From: a virus
Reading direction: 5' to 3' (one strand)
DNA length: 40,919 nucleotides
Virus record (IMG/VR): IMGVR_UViG_3300006734_000016
Location: 1 to 40,919 of that record
The notes beneath the pieces were generated by a model. That model was not told the DNA's origin and made no database searches. It saw nothing but the letters and a program-made list of their open reading frames with translations. The position numbers and the translations under genes are program-made. Shown one piece after another: positions 31,592-39,196 of the stretch. Within the stretch, counting starts at the first letter, position 1, and every line of letters starts with the position of its first letter.

Positions 31592-32302
31592 TTAAAAATA
31601 AGTTTGATAATTAGTCATGTGCACACCATCGCTGCCTGGGGTGTAGCCACCAAGGAATGTGGCACCAGTTTCATTGGCAATAGTTTGCAGCTGGTCATTC
31701 CAGCCTCTGTATGCGTCAGTATTAGGGACACCCACAAGGCGTACAGATCGTGCCCCTCGTCCATTGAGGAAGTTTACTTGTGCACGTACCGTATCCCAAT
31801 CGGCACCACTGTTGAGGATACCTGAAGATAAGACAACATCTTTATCTTTGAAAGTACCTTCAGGTCTGCTGTTCATTAGAGCCAGCGTTCGTGCAGCACC
31901 ACGCCCCCAGCGTGCATCAGTATTTTCGTTACCTTCAGCGCCACCGTGGCCTAGTCCTGTAGCAATACTGTCTCCATAATAGAGAGCAGTTCCGCGATCA
32001 AAGTCAACAGTTGCAGGAGTTACTTGCGGTTGTTCTTGTTCGACTGCTGCTCCACCGGTATTGGTTGGAGCTGACGGTACTTTTTTAGGCTGTGTACCTC
32101 CAGCAGGAGTGTTGTCACTAGCACCGTAGCCAGTAGGTATGGATATGTCGCCATTGTTAATCCTCTTTTTTACTATGTTTGCCTGTGCTCCAGCTAATGC
32201 TTCTCCTAAGCGTGAGCTTTTCATACTTCCAAAATCATTGCCAAATCCTTTGACAATATCAGCAGCATATTGATCTTTAAAGTCTTGGGCTTTCTTAGAC
32301 AT
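31592..32302 (-). CDS. SGNH/GDSL hydrolase-like protein
   Basis: The 236-aa protein has a disordered Gly/Pro/Gln linker (residues ~45-100), then an SGNH-type core: LYYGDSIATG (block I GDS with nucleophile Ser), RWGRGAARTLAL (block II Gly), VVLSSGILNSGADWD (block III Asn), and DGVHMTNY (block V D-x-x-H). All four catalytic positions appear present. Such esterases remove acyl groups from polysaccharides or peptidoglycan. Its place among nucleotide genes is unexpected; a virion or host-surface role is inference. It overlaps the RNR beta-like gene by 1 base (TAATG). Confidence 0.7.
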   Translation of the reverse strand: MSKKAQDFKDQYAADIVKGFGNDFGSMKSSRLGEALAGAQANIVKKRINNGDISIPTGYGASDNTPAGGTQPKKVPSAPTNTGGAAVEQEQPQVTPATVDFDRGTALYYGDSIATGLGHGGAEGNENTDARWGRGAARTLALMNSRPEGTFKDKDVVLSSGILNSGADWDTVRAQVNFLNGRGARSVRLVGVPNTDAYRGWNDQLQTIANETGATFLGGYTPGSDGVHMTNYQTYF

Positions 32303-33033
32303 TACGCGTACTGTGGAAGGTTTACGTTATTAGTTTCAAAGAAGCTAGGCATTCGTGAAGCCCGTGTCTCTGCTAGACCGTCGGCTTTTCCTCTCTCGTA
32401 TAGAGAATCTGAACTTGCAAGCCAGAAGTTACTGGAGAGATGCTTGTTATCAGCTTCCCCTTTGAGGGACTGAAGAACCCACGCGACTGTAGCGCGTCTG
32501 AGATTGTTGAGGGTCTTGTCAGTTTTAAGACCGAGCGCTTCGCATACAAGTGTGTTCGCGCATACGTGGGTCTGCTCGTCACGGGAGATGTCTGCACTGG
32601 TTGTACGGAGGCCAGTGTCTCCGAGGAAACGGAAGATTGGCAGGAGCACGAAGAACACGCTTCGTTCGAGGACAACTGCTTTGAGAACAGGATGCCTATC
32701 AAGTTCGAGCCACGCATTCTTAATCCGCTCAGCTTCTGCTTCAAACCGTGGATTAACCCCGTGCGCCTTGGCGGCAAAATTGAGAGCGATGTCATGATTC
32801 TCCTCGTCTTTTACATTGGATATAAGTAACTCCTTACATCCTTCAATGTCAGGGAGATCGCCCTTCATGGCATCGGAGATGAAGTCACCAACTGGAATTT
32901 CAAGACACCGAAGTGCCAAGGCCCGTTGGATTACCTCTTCACCACCGTCAAGAAGTGCACCAGCTGTTACTTCAACAGGAGTCCAGGTGCGTTTGCGTGC
33001 ATGGAGATGGAGATAAGGAGTCTTTGATTTCAT
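32302..33033 (-). CDS. nrdB: Ribonucleotide reductase small-subunit-like ferritin-fold protein
   Basis: The 243-aa helical protein carries two ExxH pairs typical of di-metal four-helix bundles: KDEENHDIALNF and SRDEQTHVCAN, with a further Glu in VVLERSVFFVLLP. The sequence is far from E. coli NrdB and shorter. It is immediately downstream of the large-subunit gene, and a class I beta subunit in this position has been argued for cyanopodoviruses. It should supply the radical or oxidant for RNR. The radical Tyr cannot be placed by eye. Confidence 0.7.
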   Translation of the reverse strand: MKSKTPYLHLHARKRTWTPVEVTAGALLDGGEEVIQRALALRCLEIPVGDFISDAMKGDLPDIEGCKELLISNVKDEENHDIALNFAAKAHGVNPRFEAEAERIKNAWLELDRHPVLKAVVLERSVFFVLLPIFRFLGDTGLRTTSADISRDEQTHVCANTLVCEALGLKTDKTLNNLRRATVAWVLQSLKGEADNKHLSSNFWLASSDSLYERGKADGLAETRASRMPSFFETNNVNLPQYA

Positions 33034-33054
33034 TAGTCTAGTAGATAGTTAACT

Positions 33055-34482
33055 TTACTCGGCGCAACCTACGCAGGCTGCAGGATCACTGTTGAAACGT
33101 GAGAAGTCAGGCACTGCGTCAGTGTCATCAGTGAGGTCATCAAAGTCAAAGAGGTCAGCAAATTCGCCATCAAGGGCAGCCATTGCGTCGTCTTTGGCCT
33201 GTGTGTTCTGCATAACCTGTAGAGAGTAATAGAGGCTTGTCTGAGGGCTATCCAGCCACTCTTCGACAAACTCATTGGAGTAGATAACTACGTCGCTCCA
33301 AGAGTTGAAGCTGTAACCGTGAGCCAGTCCGGTGTCGTGCATTATGTGCATGATGCCGTCAACTACACGTTTGTAGTCATTCCAACCAACCTCTTCTGCA
33401 GTCTCTACGTTGCCATAGTCATACTGAGCAACACCAAATGTAGAGCTGTCCCTATCCACAATGCGCCCGATTGGCGGAGCAATTTCGGGGGCCGTGGTAT
33501 AGCCTGCTCGGTCAGTGTAACGATAACTACAAGAGGCTGTGGGCGCAATTGCAAATGCTCTATCCATTTCGTGTTGGTAAGCAATGTCAGCTGCGACGTT
33601 GAAACCTTCTTGCAGTGCTTTTGCTATCTTAAATGCTTGAGCAGTGGATTTGTCGGGAGTATCCCTATGAATTTCTTCCAAGGCATCACCAAACTGTTTA
33701 TACGTAACCCCTTCCAGCGCAAGGAGATTGGCGAGTCCAAGGACACCAAGTCCAACTTGCCTGTCTGAGGTTGAGGGTAAATACTCACCAGTGTCATCAA
33801 CACCAGTTTTACGGTGCAGATCACACAGTTCTCGCATACCATCAGCAAAAGCTTTGGGCAATTCGTCAGGAGCACAGGCACCAAGATTGATGTGCTCAAG
33901 CAAACAAGTGCCCCGTGACTTGAGGAAGACTTCTAGGCAGACGTTTGCGTAGATGCGTTCGCCGTGCTGGTCTTTACGGACCTTAGCCAGCCAGATATCT
34001 CCTTTCTTGATGCCAAGCAAGATTTCTTCTTTAAGCTCATCATCAGTTTCTTGCCACCACTCGTGAGTGATGTTGATGCAGCGCTTAGCCCAAGGCAATT
34101 CGGAGCGAGGAGTTTCAACAAACTCTCGTACGTCCGGGTGATTCAAGTCGAGGTGGAGGACAACTGCTCCATTCTTGTAGACACCTCCTCGGCGTAGTTG
34201 TTCATTAAGACAGCTATAGATTTTGCCAAAAGATACTGGTCCTGAAGCGACGAGACCTTTTCCGTTCTCTGTGCCTCGTCCCCGGAGTTTTGACAGGTGA
34301 ACTGCAACACCTGCTCCGTATCTAAGAGCGTGGCTAACAAATCGCCAGCTTGCTTCAATTCCATTACGACCCTCCATCGAGTCTTCTACAACAAAAACGG
34401 TGCACGAAACCGGCAGGCGCGACAAAGGATTATCCATCCAGGTTTGTACGCGACCTGTACGTGCAATTTTAGACTGAGACAT
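33055..34482 (-). CDS. nrdA: Ribonucleotide reductase large (catalytic) subunit, class I type
   Basis: The compact 475-aa protein has RNR signatures: LPVSCTVF (first active-site Cys), GAGVAVHLSKLRGRG, GAVVLHLDLNHPDVREF, NVCLEVF (thiyl-radical Cys), GVLGLANLLALEG, and PTASCSYRY (phosphate-binding loop). SLYYSLQ near the C-terminus matches the Tyr-Tyr radical-transfer pair of class I enzymes, and CVGCAE at the end is the redox Cys pair. The N-terminal ATP-cone is absent, so dATP feedback inhibition may be missing. It reduces ribonucleotides to deoxyribonucleotides; the CPPC protein downstream of the promoter side is a likely electron donor. Confidence 0.93.
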   Translation of the reverse strand: MSQSKIARTGRVQTWMDNPLSRLPVSCTVFVVEDSMEGRNGIEASWRFVSHALRYGAGVAVHLSKLRGRGTENGKGLVASGPVSFGKIYSCLNEQLRRGGVYKNGAVVLHLDLNHPDVREFVETPRSELPWAKRCINITHEWWQETDDELKEEILLGIKKGDIWLAKVRKDQHGERIYANVCLEVFLKSRGTCLLEHINLGACAPDELPKAFADGMRELCDLHRKTGVDDTGEYLPSTSDRQVGLGVLGLANLLALEGVTYKQFGDALEEIHRDTPDKSTAQAFKIAKALQEGFNVAADIAYQHEMDRAFAIAPTASCSYRYTDRAGYTTAPEIAPPIGRIVDRDSSTFGVAQYDYGNVETAEEVGWNDYKRVVDGIMHIMHDTGLAHGYSFNSWSDVVIYSNEFVEEWLDSPQTSLYYSLQVMQNTQAKDDAMAALDGEFADLFDFDDLTDDTDAVPDFSRFNSDPAACVGCAE

Positions 34483-34512
34483 TTTTAACTATAAAGTGTT
34501 TTGGGGTACTGA

Positions 34513-34866
34513 TTAAACCAAGTCAGTCAGGACAGGTGGTTTGTAATTAGGGCCTTTAAGCACTTTTCCGTCAGCACGACGTAAAGGCTTGCCGTCTTTT
34601 CCAAGTTTACTCATATTACTTGCGTGCACGCGACGTAATGCTTCAAGCAAGTCCCACTCAAGATTCTCTGCATATTGAAAGCAGACATAGACTAGATCTG
34701 CAAGTTCCTTGAGTGTTTCTTCGTCAGTATCGGATTGAGCAGAAGTAGAAAATTCATTGAATTCCTCTCTGATCAAATCGAACTGCATTTGTTCATTTTC
34801 AATTGAGTTCTCTACGCCATAAGCGTATCTGAACTGTTGTGCGTCTATTGAGAGATCCATGTTCAT
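34513..34866 (-). CDS. MazG-like NTP pyrophosphohydrolase
   Basis: The 117-aa helical protein has the all-alpha NTP-PPase pattern: LIREEFNEF (metal-binding Glu residues), KELADLVYVCFQYA (E-x-x-D) and a C-terminal extension HASNMSKLGKDGKPL...GKVLKGPNYKPP that is common in phage MazG-like enzymes. It hydrolyses nucleoside triphosphates. Cyanophage MazG homologues have been proposed to affect alarmone or dNTP pools. The start overlaps the IF-1 stop (ATGA). Confidence 0.8.
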   Translation of the reverse strand: MNMDLSIDAQQFRYAYGVENSIENEQMQFDLIREEFNEFSTSAQSDTDEETLKELADLVYVCFQYAENLEWDLLEALRRVHASNMSKLGKDGKPLRRADGKVLKGPNYKPPVLTDLV

Positions 34867-35090
34867 TTGTCTCGAAGTGTGATACGTCCTCGGTCTAAAT
34901 CGTAAGGAGACAGCTCAACAGTGACTCTGTCACCGACAAGTAGCTGAATCTTTCGAGTGATTAATTTGCCAGAGGCGCGACAGAGGCAATGGTGGCCTTC
35001 TGGTGCATCCAGTTCGACATTGAAATATCCGTTGCCACTTTCTTTGAATATAGTGCCCTTGGCTTCGATAACATTAGCTTTGTTTGACAT
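34863..35090 (-). CDS. infA: Translation initiation factor IF-1
   Basis: The 75-aa protein is colinear with bacterial IF-1 over its whole length: VIEAKGTIFKESGNGYFNVEL, then CRASGKLITRKIQLLVGDRV, then TVELSPYDLDRGRITLRDK. These correspond to IF-1's EMQGTVxE...FRVEL, HISGKMRKNYIRIL-GDKV and TVELTPYDLSKGRI. It is a single OB fold that binds the 30S A site during initiation. The segment GHHCLCRASG diverges from the usual HVVTAHISG, and 30S-contact residues may differ. It is coupled to the MazG-like gene. A phage copy of IF-1 is uncommon. Confidence 0.93.
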   Translation of the reverse strand: MSNKANVIEAKGTIFKESGNGYFNVELDAPEGHHCLCRASGKLITRKIQLLVGDRVTVELSPYDLDRGRITLRDK

Positions 35091-35118
35091 TATTGATATT
35101 CTTTTTTAGCAATTAAAA

Positions 35119-35466
35119 TTACTCAGCGTGTGCGTAAGTGTATGCGTCAAGCGTTGCTTGTAGGTGTTCAATAATATTGTTGGCACCAACAAAACGTTCT
35201 ACTGATTCCTCTTCGAGGTCGCAGAACTCATAGCCCAGCATCTCGTCGTAGTCACAGGACACAGTCTCGTGAACAACAACTAGCGTTGGTGTGAGTTCAA
35301 CGTTGAGCTCTTCTGCGAGTGCAGTTCGTTGTCCGGTAGCCGTTTTAAGAGGGACGAAATCCAGCTCTGCTTTTTCAGCGTCTGACAAACGATTGACGTA
35401 CGTCTTGAGACGGTGGCAAGGAGGACAAGATTCTTGTTCAAATACATAAATGTGATAGCGTTTCAT
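35119..35466 (-). CDS. Thioredoxin/glutaredoxin-fold protein with CPPC
   Basis: The 115-aa protein has the thioredoxin fold start YHIYVFEQESCPPCHRLKTY with a CPPC redox centre and the cis-Pro segment ELTPTLVVVHE. CPPC is more oxidising than the CGPC of thioredoxin but still fits glutaredoxin-like reductants. Its position in the RNR/MazG operon suggests it recycles the C-terminal Cys pair of the RNR large subunit. An acidic C-terminal extension follows the fold. Confidence 0.85.
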   Translation of the reverse strand: MKRYHIYVFEQESCPPCHRLKTYVNRLSDAEKAELDFVPLKTATGQRTALAEELNVELTPTLVVVHETVSCDYDEMLGYEFCDLEEESVERFVGANNIIEHLQATLDAYTYAHAE

Positions 35467-35472
35467 AGTGGA

Positions 35473-35781
35473 TTAAGCAGGTGTACCATCGGTGTAATAA
35501 AAGCCGCCCGTGCAATTAGATTCGCTCGATGTACTGACGTGGCGACTATGTTGATAACAACGCATTCCACAATGATAAGTGATCATTACAGGTTCACCCA
35601 CGACAACATCGTCAAGTGAGCTACACATAATCATTCGTACTTGTGGTGGCTTACGTTTGTATTGAATCTCTGCGTCATAGCAAAGATGAGGGTCTTCTTC
35701 CAAAGTTTTTGGATTCAAGACAGTGCGAATTGTAGGAGCGGAAACTGCAATAGCTTCCATCTCAGATTGTGTTTGGAACAT
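35473..35781 (-). CDS. Hypothetical Cys-containing protein
   Basis: The 102-aa beta-rich protein (MFQTQSEMEAIAVSAPTIRT) contains CGMRCYQHSRH and SESNCTGGFYY, a possible metal or disulphide site. No family is recognised. It overlaps the next gene by 1 base and precedes the CPPC protein, perhaps functionally linked to redox. Confidence 0.6.
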   Translation of the reverse strand: MFQTQSEMEAIAVSAPTIRTVLNPKTLEEDPHLCYDAEIQYKRKPPQVRMIMCSSLDDVVVGEPVMITYHCGMRCYQHSRHVSTSSESNCTGGFYYTDGTPA

Positions 35782-35963
35782 TAGTCTGTAAGAAGATCCG
35801 GGTAATACTCTTTAACTTGTTCGATGACATACTCATCGCTTTCAGTTTCAAAGTCGTGGACAACCATATCTGCCACGATCCGGCATAAATCTTTGATGTC
35901 CATATCATCGACAACACGCCAGGCGTAATCATCAATGAGTTTGTCACGTTCTTCAGGTGTCAT
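35781..35963 (-). CDS. Small helical protein, 60 aa
   Basis: The acidic protein (MTPEERDKLIDDYAWRVVDD) is all helical, ending EQVKEYYPDLLTD. Similar short proteins occur in many cyanophages without known function. It overlaps both neighbours by 1 base (TAATG). Confidence 0.65.
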   Translation of the reverse strand: MTPEERDKLIDDYAWRVVDDMDIKDLCRIVADMVVHDFETESDEYVIEQVKEYYPDLLTD

Positions 35964-36127
35964 TAGTCTTCACTCCACATAGGTTTGGGGCGACAGCTAG
36001 TTACGCGGGCACAGTCAGGCGTTAGCTCAAGCAAGTTATTGATTGCAGTGCGTACGTCTGATGCCATCACGACAGACTTTTTATGTTGTCCTTGTTTGTT
36101 TGTATATTCAGCTAAATACTCTTTCAT
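35963..36127 (-). CDS. Small protein, 54 aa
   Basis: A 54-aa frame (MKEYLAEYTNKQGQHKKSVV) starts at 36127 with an ATGA overlap to the preceding stop and ends by TAATG into the following gene. Such double coupling makes a real gene likely. The product ends SCRPKPMWSED; it has the outline of a small beta-alpha DNA-related protein but no known motif. Confidence 0.65.
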   Translation of the reverse strand: MKEYLAEYTNKQGQHKKSVVMASDVRTAINNLLELTPDCARVTSCRPKPMWSED

Positions 36128-36333
36128 TTGCTAATTTCAATTTTGACATCAGGCAGATATTTTTTCTCTGCTAGGTAAACCTCAACTTCTCTACGTTGTT
36201 CAGGAGACAGATAGCCGAACATAATGTTCATAATCTGATTGATATAGAACGTAGGTGTTTCAGGTGAGTCCTGAGCTAAAGCTGAGTGACAGATGCACAC
36301 TACGTCAAGCCAATCAGGATTCGGTGTCTTCAT
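36124..36333 (-). CDS. Hypothetical helical protein, 69 aa
   Basis: The protein (MKTPNPDWLDVVCICHSALA) contains an amphipathic helix TFYINQIMNIMFGYL and SPEQRREVEVYL. No family is recognised. It overlaps the upstream gene by 20 bases. Confidence 0.6.
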   Translation of the reverse strand: MKTPNPDWLDVVCICHSALAQDSPETPTFYINQIMNIMFGYLSPEQRREVEVYLAEKKYLPDVKIEISK

Positions 36334-36559
36334 CTTCTTCTTCTTTAGTTAACTCGTCAAGTGTCATAAAACCAGCTTGAATGAGTGCACGATTAGCGAC
36401 CCATTCATCAATAACATCTTCAATGCCAACATCTGCATACTGCAAGAACCAAGTACAGATGGCCCGACGATCAGTCAGGCTCATCTTTTTGTACGTGGAG
36501 ATTAAGTATGAGTCGATATCAAAGACGAATTCACGTTCAAAATCGTCTTTGGCTGGCAT
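36314..36559 (-). CDS. Hypothetical acidic protein, 81 aa
   Basis: The protein (MPAKDDFEREFVFDIDSYLI) is helical and ends in an acidic run (KEEEDEDTES). It starts exactly at the last base of the preceding gene's stop region, indicating coupling. No family is recognised. Confidence 0.6.
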   Translation of the reverse strand: MPAKDDFEREFVFDIDSYLISTYKKMSLTDRRAICTWFLQYADVGIEDVIDEWVANRALIQAGFMTLDELTKEEEDEDTES

Positions 36560-37200
36560 CAGAAGGGCAGCTCCTCGTCGTCCAGGGACTTGACCTCAGC
36601 AGGTAGAACTTCGCCACCCGTGAGGGCTGCGTTGATTACCTCAATGCTGTCACGGATAATGCGTTCGACTTTTGCGGAGTCACGGTCACCACGTGCATCT
36701 ACCAAAGCTTGGTAGGTTTCGTTGTCAGTGAGCTTGACACGACCGTCAAAGACGGAAGCAAAGCAAGGACGCATTTTGCTGTTGCCTTTCCAAGTAGAAA
36801 TGGTCAGCAGGTGGTCCAGAGCATCGGCCGCGTAGGCACCCATAAGAGAGGTCACAAGGCACTGAGACCAGATGGTGGTAAGACCAGAGGTCATAAGGAT
36901 TGAACGGCCTTGCTGGCTCTCCAGCATCAAGTTGAGCTTGTTTCCAGAGAAGCCGCTGTCTGCATACACGTCGTCAGCAACAGAAATACTGACAAGACGC
37001 ACATTGCCGATACGGTCAACAGGCTTACCGGAAGCTTGCACAAGAGCAGCCTCTTGGCCATCGCCTAGATACTGGAAGTAAACGGCCTCGCTGTCTTTTA
37101 CAAGGCCGACGCCGATCATTAGATCAGCAGTCTGCACAGAAGATCCGCCGCACTCAGACACAATGTCAAGGGCGGAAGTAGTCATAGCAGTAGTTGTCAT
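36559..37200 (-). CDS. Putative ssDNA-binding or replication accessory protein
   Basis: The 213-aa protein is mixed alpha/beta with Gly-rich strands (GVGLVKDSEAVYFQYLGD, NVRLVSISVADDV) and a helical C-terminal half. It ends SLDDEELPF, almost identical in form to the acidic tip (DDDIPF) by which SSB proteins recruit partners. That tip is the only functional hint. It is first in the MazG/RNR-side operon, 3' of a hairpin. It could be a second SSB or a structural accessory protein. Confidence 0.5.
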   Translation of the reverse strand: MTTTAMTTSALDIVSECGGSSVQTADLMIGVGLVKDSEAVYFQYLGDGQEAALVQASGKPVDRIGNVRLVSISVADDVYADSGFSGNKLNLMLESQQGRSILMTSGLTTIWSQCLVTSLMGAYAADALDHLLTISTWKGNSKMRPCFASVFDGRVKLTDNETYQALVDARGDRDSAKVERIIRDSIEVINAALTGGEVLPAEVKSLDDEELPF

Positions 37201-37252
37201 GTTCGTAGTTAGATATAAGGTGAACAGCCCTTAATGGGCACTAAAACGGGAA

Positions 37253-37268
37253 ACCGCCGTTAGGCGGT
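37253..37268. terminator. Hairpin ACCGCC-GTTA-GGCGGT, second copy
   Basis: The same 18-base element as at 22911-22928 (AAACCGCCGTTAGGCGGT). It lies downstream of the small gene 37279-37443 on its strand, with TTTCCC after it. It probably marks an mRNA end. Confidence 0.6.
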
Positions 37269-37278
37269 CAGGCCCCTA

Positions 37279-37443
37279 TCAAGAGACGAGGAGGCCTTGG
37301 AGTTCTGCAATTTTTGCAGTTGCTATACATTCCAGAATCGTCCAAGCAATCTCTCCAGACACTTGTTCCTCGTCACAGAAGTACTCTACCGTATCCTCGA
37401 CGAGTTGGAAGAGTTTGTCGTGTTTTTCTTTAGAAATTTCCAT
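37279..37443 (-). CDS. Small acidic helical protein, 54 aa
   Basis: The frame from ATG 37443 gives MEISKEKHDKLFQLVEDTVE..., a helical acidic protein with CDEEQVSGEIAWTILECIA in the middle. It is flanked by two hairpins and forms a small unit. No family is recognised. Confidence 0.6.
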   Translation of the reverse strand: MEISKEKHDKLFQLVEDTVEYFCDEEQVSGEIAWTILECIATAKIAELQGLLVS

Positions 37444-37475
37444 CGGTTATATGCTTTCGACACCCTATTAAAATA

Positions 37476-37491
37476 GCCGCTGTTAGGCGGC
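37476..37491. terminator. Hairpin GCCGC-GCGGC, third related copy
   Basis: GCCGC (37476-37480) pairs with GCGGC (37487-37491) around TGTTAG. It resembles the two ACCGCC-GTTA-GGCGGT hairpins and lies downstream of the basic repeat protein gene. A T-containing tail is weak. Confidence 0.5.
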
Positions 37492-37517
37492 CATGTCAAC
37501 TAATTGGGAGTATTAAA

Positions 37518-37916
37518 TTACCTTTTTGCTCGACGAGAAGTACGAGCAGTTTTTCTTTCTGCGCGAGCAGCAGCAGCCTCAGTACGTTTTGCAGTGCGAG
37601 TAGTTTTTCTTTCTGCACGAGCAGCAGTTGCTGCAGTGCGTCGTTCAATCCGAGCAGCTTTTCTCTCTGCACGAGCAGCAGTTGCCTCAGTACGTACAGT
37701 TTTCTTTTTCGCTTTCTCGGCAGCCCTAGCTTCTAAAAATGCTTTACGTTGCTCCTCTCTTTTTTCAGCTGCCGCCGTACGTCTTGCAGTACGAGCAGTT
37801 TTCTTTTCAGCTCGCCCAGCTTCACGTTCAGTCCGACGTTCGGTACGGTCAGTTTTCTTTTTAGCTCTAGCTGCTTTTCTTGCTGCGCTACGAGGACTGC
37901 GGAGAGCGATGGCCAT
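37518..37916 (-). CDS. Histone-like Arg/Lys/Ala repeat protein
   Basis: The 132-aa protein is made almost only of Ala, Arg, Lys, Glu and Thr. An approximately 18-aa repeat (form AARAERKTARTAKRTEAA) occurs at least three times in the C-terminal half, matched by a 54-base DNA period (related copies near 37551, 37605 and 37659). The charge is strongly positive. The composition resembles bacterial histone H1-like or linker proteins and predicts one long charged helix. It probably binds nucleic acid. The complementary frame is also open because of the repeats but its hydrophobic product is a shadow. Confidence 0.7.
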   Translation of the reverse strand: MAIALRSPRSAARKAARAKKKTDRTERRTEREAGRAEKKTARTARRTAAAEKREEQRKAFLEARAAEKAKKKTVRTEATAARAERKAARIERRTAATAARAERKTTRTAKRTEAAAARAERKTARTSRRAKR

Positions 37917-37991
37917 AATATAAGGGAAAAATCCTATTTAAATTGTATCAATAAGTGTCAGAGAGTTGTTCCACAGAGTAGCCAAGAAGTA

Positions 37992-38017
37992 CAAAAAAGA
38001 CCACTGAAGTAGTGGTC
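37992..38017 (-). terminator. Intrinsic terminator downstream of hli
   Basis: GACCACT (37999-38005) pairs with AGTGGTC (38011-38017) around GAAGT; on the - strand six T follow. It ends the hli transcript before the basic repeat protein gene. Confidence 0.85.
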
Positions 38018-38103
38018 CAAAATAATTCAGTCATTAGAATCTTACAAATGTGTATTGAATAACAGGTCCGGAGTAAAATCCGTTAGACCAGTAAACGCTC
38101 CAA

Positions 38104-38310
38104 TCACCAAATGCCAGGAATGATCTGGCCGGTGAGGGCGTAAGCGCCAAAAGCAGCGATGATGCCAAGCATGGCAGCACGGCCATTGAGCATTTCAGCT
38201 TTTTCGTTGTGGGTAACATAGTTGTCTTTCATAGCTTTAGAGTCGATGTACATTTTTGGTTCGATAGCGTAGGCATTAAGGCGGCCACGCTCTTCTTGAA
38301 TAACAGTCAT
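38104..38310 (-). CDS. hli: High-light-inducible protein (Hli/ELIP-type)
   Basis: The 68-aa protein has the single-helix chlorophyll-binding motif AEMLNGRAAMLGIIAAFGAYALTGQ in which E-x-x-N-G-R-x-A-M-x-G is diagnostic, followed by the IPG end typical of phage Hli. It is a thylakoid protein that binds chlorophyll and protects photosystem II under stress; phage copies are thought to keep photosynthesis going during infection. It lies between the lysis genes and the basic repeat protein and is followed by a strong terminator. The AT-rich 41 bases upstream contain TATAAAAT, a possible -10 element. Confidence 0.95.
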   Translation of the reverse strand: MTVIQEERGRLNAYAIEPKMYIDSKAMKDNYVTHNEKAEMLNGRAAMLGIIAAFGAYALTGQIIPGIW

Positions 38311-38351
38311 TAATATTTATTTTATATTTACACTATTTAATATAACGTAAG

Positions 38352-38495
38352 TTAACGAGCGACGAGAGCTTCAGTCAGCACATCAATAATATTCTCTAGT
38401 TCTTTATACTGAGGACTTCTAATACTCAAGTTGTGATGGCGATGCCTGTCTAAGATTGACCTGATAGTCAGGATTTGTTGAGTAGATAGATTCAT
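38352..38495 (-). CDS. Small basic protein, 47 aa
   Basis: The frame from ATG 38495 gives MNLSTQQILTIRSILDRHRH..., a helical protein with an HRHH cluster, ending TEALVAR. It starts 5 bases after the endolysin stop and so belongs to the lysis operon. Function is unknown. Confidence 0.55.
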   Translation of the reverse strand: MNLSTQQILTIRSILDRHRHHNLSIRSPQYKELENIIDVLTEALVAR

Positions 38496-38500
38496 TTCAT

Positions 38501-39196
38501 TTAGGTTATGTAGCGTTCACAGCGACCGTAATAGTACTTACGATCGTCCAATCCATTGTAGCCACCGTTAACTCGGAGTGTAACTTGTTCCACACTAGGG
38601 TTAGTGTCGCATAGAGAGTTCATATTGTTGTTAGTCCACCAGAAACCAGCAGAGGTGAATGGGTAAACTTCGGCTACGTGATTTACACCGATGTCCATGA
38701 TTTTGGGATCATTGCCGATGTAATCGGAGAATTTTTGGTAGTTATACCTACCAGTTAGTTGGATGTAGCCAGCACCTTTGTACTTAGGACCATCGCCAGT
38801 TTGTGTGTTGCCGATGTCTGTACGTCCTTCCAGGTACCAGCCGTCGCTCAGTTCTTTTTTCCATTTGCCACCACCGCTTTCGTGTGCGGTTTGGGAAAGG
38901 AAATGCCTAATACGTAGAGTAGTAGTAATATTGTATTTTTCCAGGCATCGATTAAGTTCAAGAACTTCGTGATCTCCGATGAGCGATTCGGCGCAGTTCC
39001 ATACACCTGCGAGCTGCTGTTTGTTGACATATACTTGCGATGCTTCAGGCCCTTCTTCTACGGTAGGACCACTGCGGTACATCTCGGCAAACTTTGCTAG
39101 CGTTTCAATACCAATCTCATCTTGAAGCCAGTCCCAAGCTTTATCTTGGTGATCTAGTTCGCTGTAGTATTTAGCAGCATCTGTAAGAATAATCAT
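38501..39196 (-). CDS. Endolysin, glycoside hydrolase family 19 type
   Basis: The 231-aa protein has an N-terminal ~70-residue helical part, then a chitinase/lysozyme-like GH19 domain: [23 protein letters not shown] with the catalytic Glu in [26 protein letters not shown] and [12 protein letters not shown]19 endolysins cleave peptidoglycan glycan strands. There is no signal peptide, so it depends on a holin; the adjacent membrane-protein genes fit. It overlaps the upstream holin-like gene by ATGA. Confidence 0.9.
   Translation of the reverse strand: MIILTDAAKYYSELDHQDKAWDWLQDEIGIETLAKFAEMYRSGPTVEEGPEASQVYVNKQQLAGVWNCAESLIGDHEVLELNRCLEKYNITTTLRIRHFLSQTAHESGGGKWKKELSDGWYLEGRTDIGNTQTGDGPKYKGAGYIQLTGRYNYQKFSDYIGNDPKIMDIGVNHVAEVYPFTSAGFWWTNNNMNSLCDTNPSVEQVTLRVNGGYNGLDDRKYYYGRCERYIT

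Noticed and set aside
37504-37923. 139-aa + strand frame rich in Ala, Val, Phe and Arg across the basic repeat gene
   Set aside because: It is the complement of the Ala/Arg/Lys repeats. The - strand frame has the proper start, the strand of its neighbours and a plausible composition.
38034-38219. Frame downstream of hli with a Trp/Tyr-rich end (WSVYWSNGFYSG)
   Set aside because: It overlaps hli in another frame and has no start codon after the hli stop; a sequencing or true frameshift cannot be proven.
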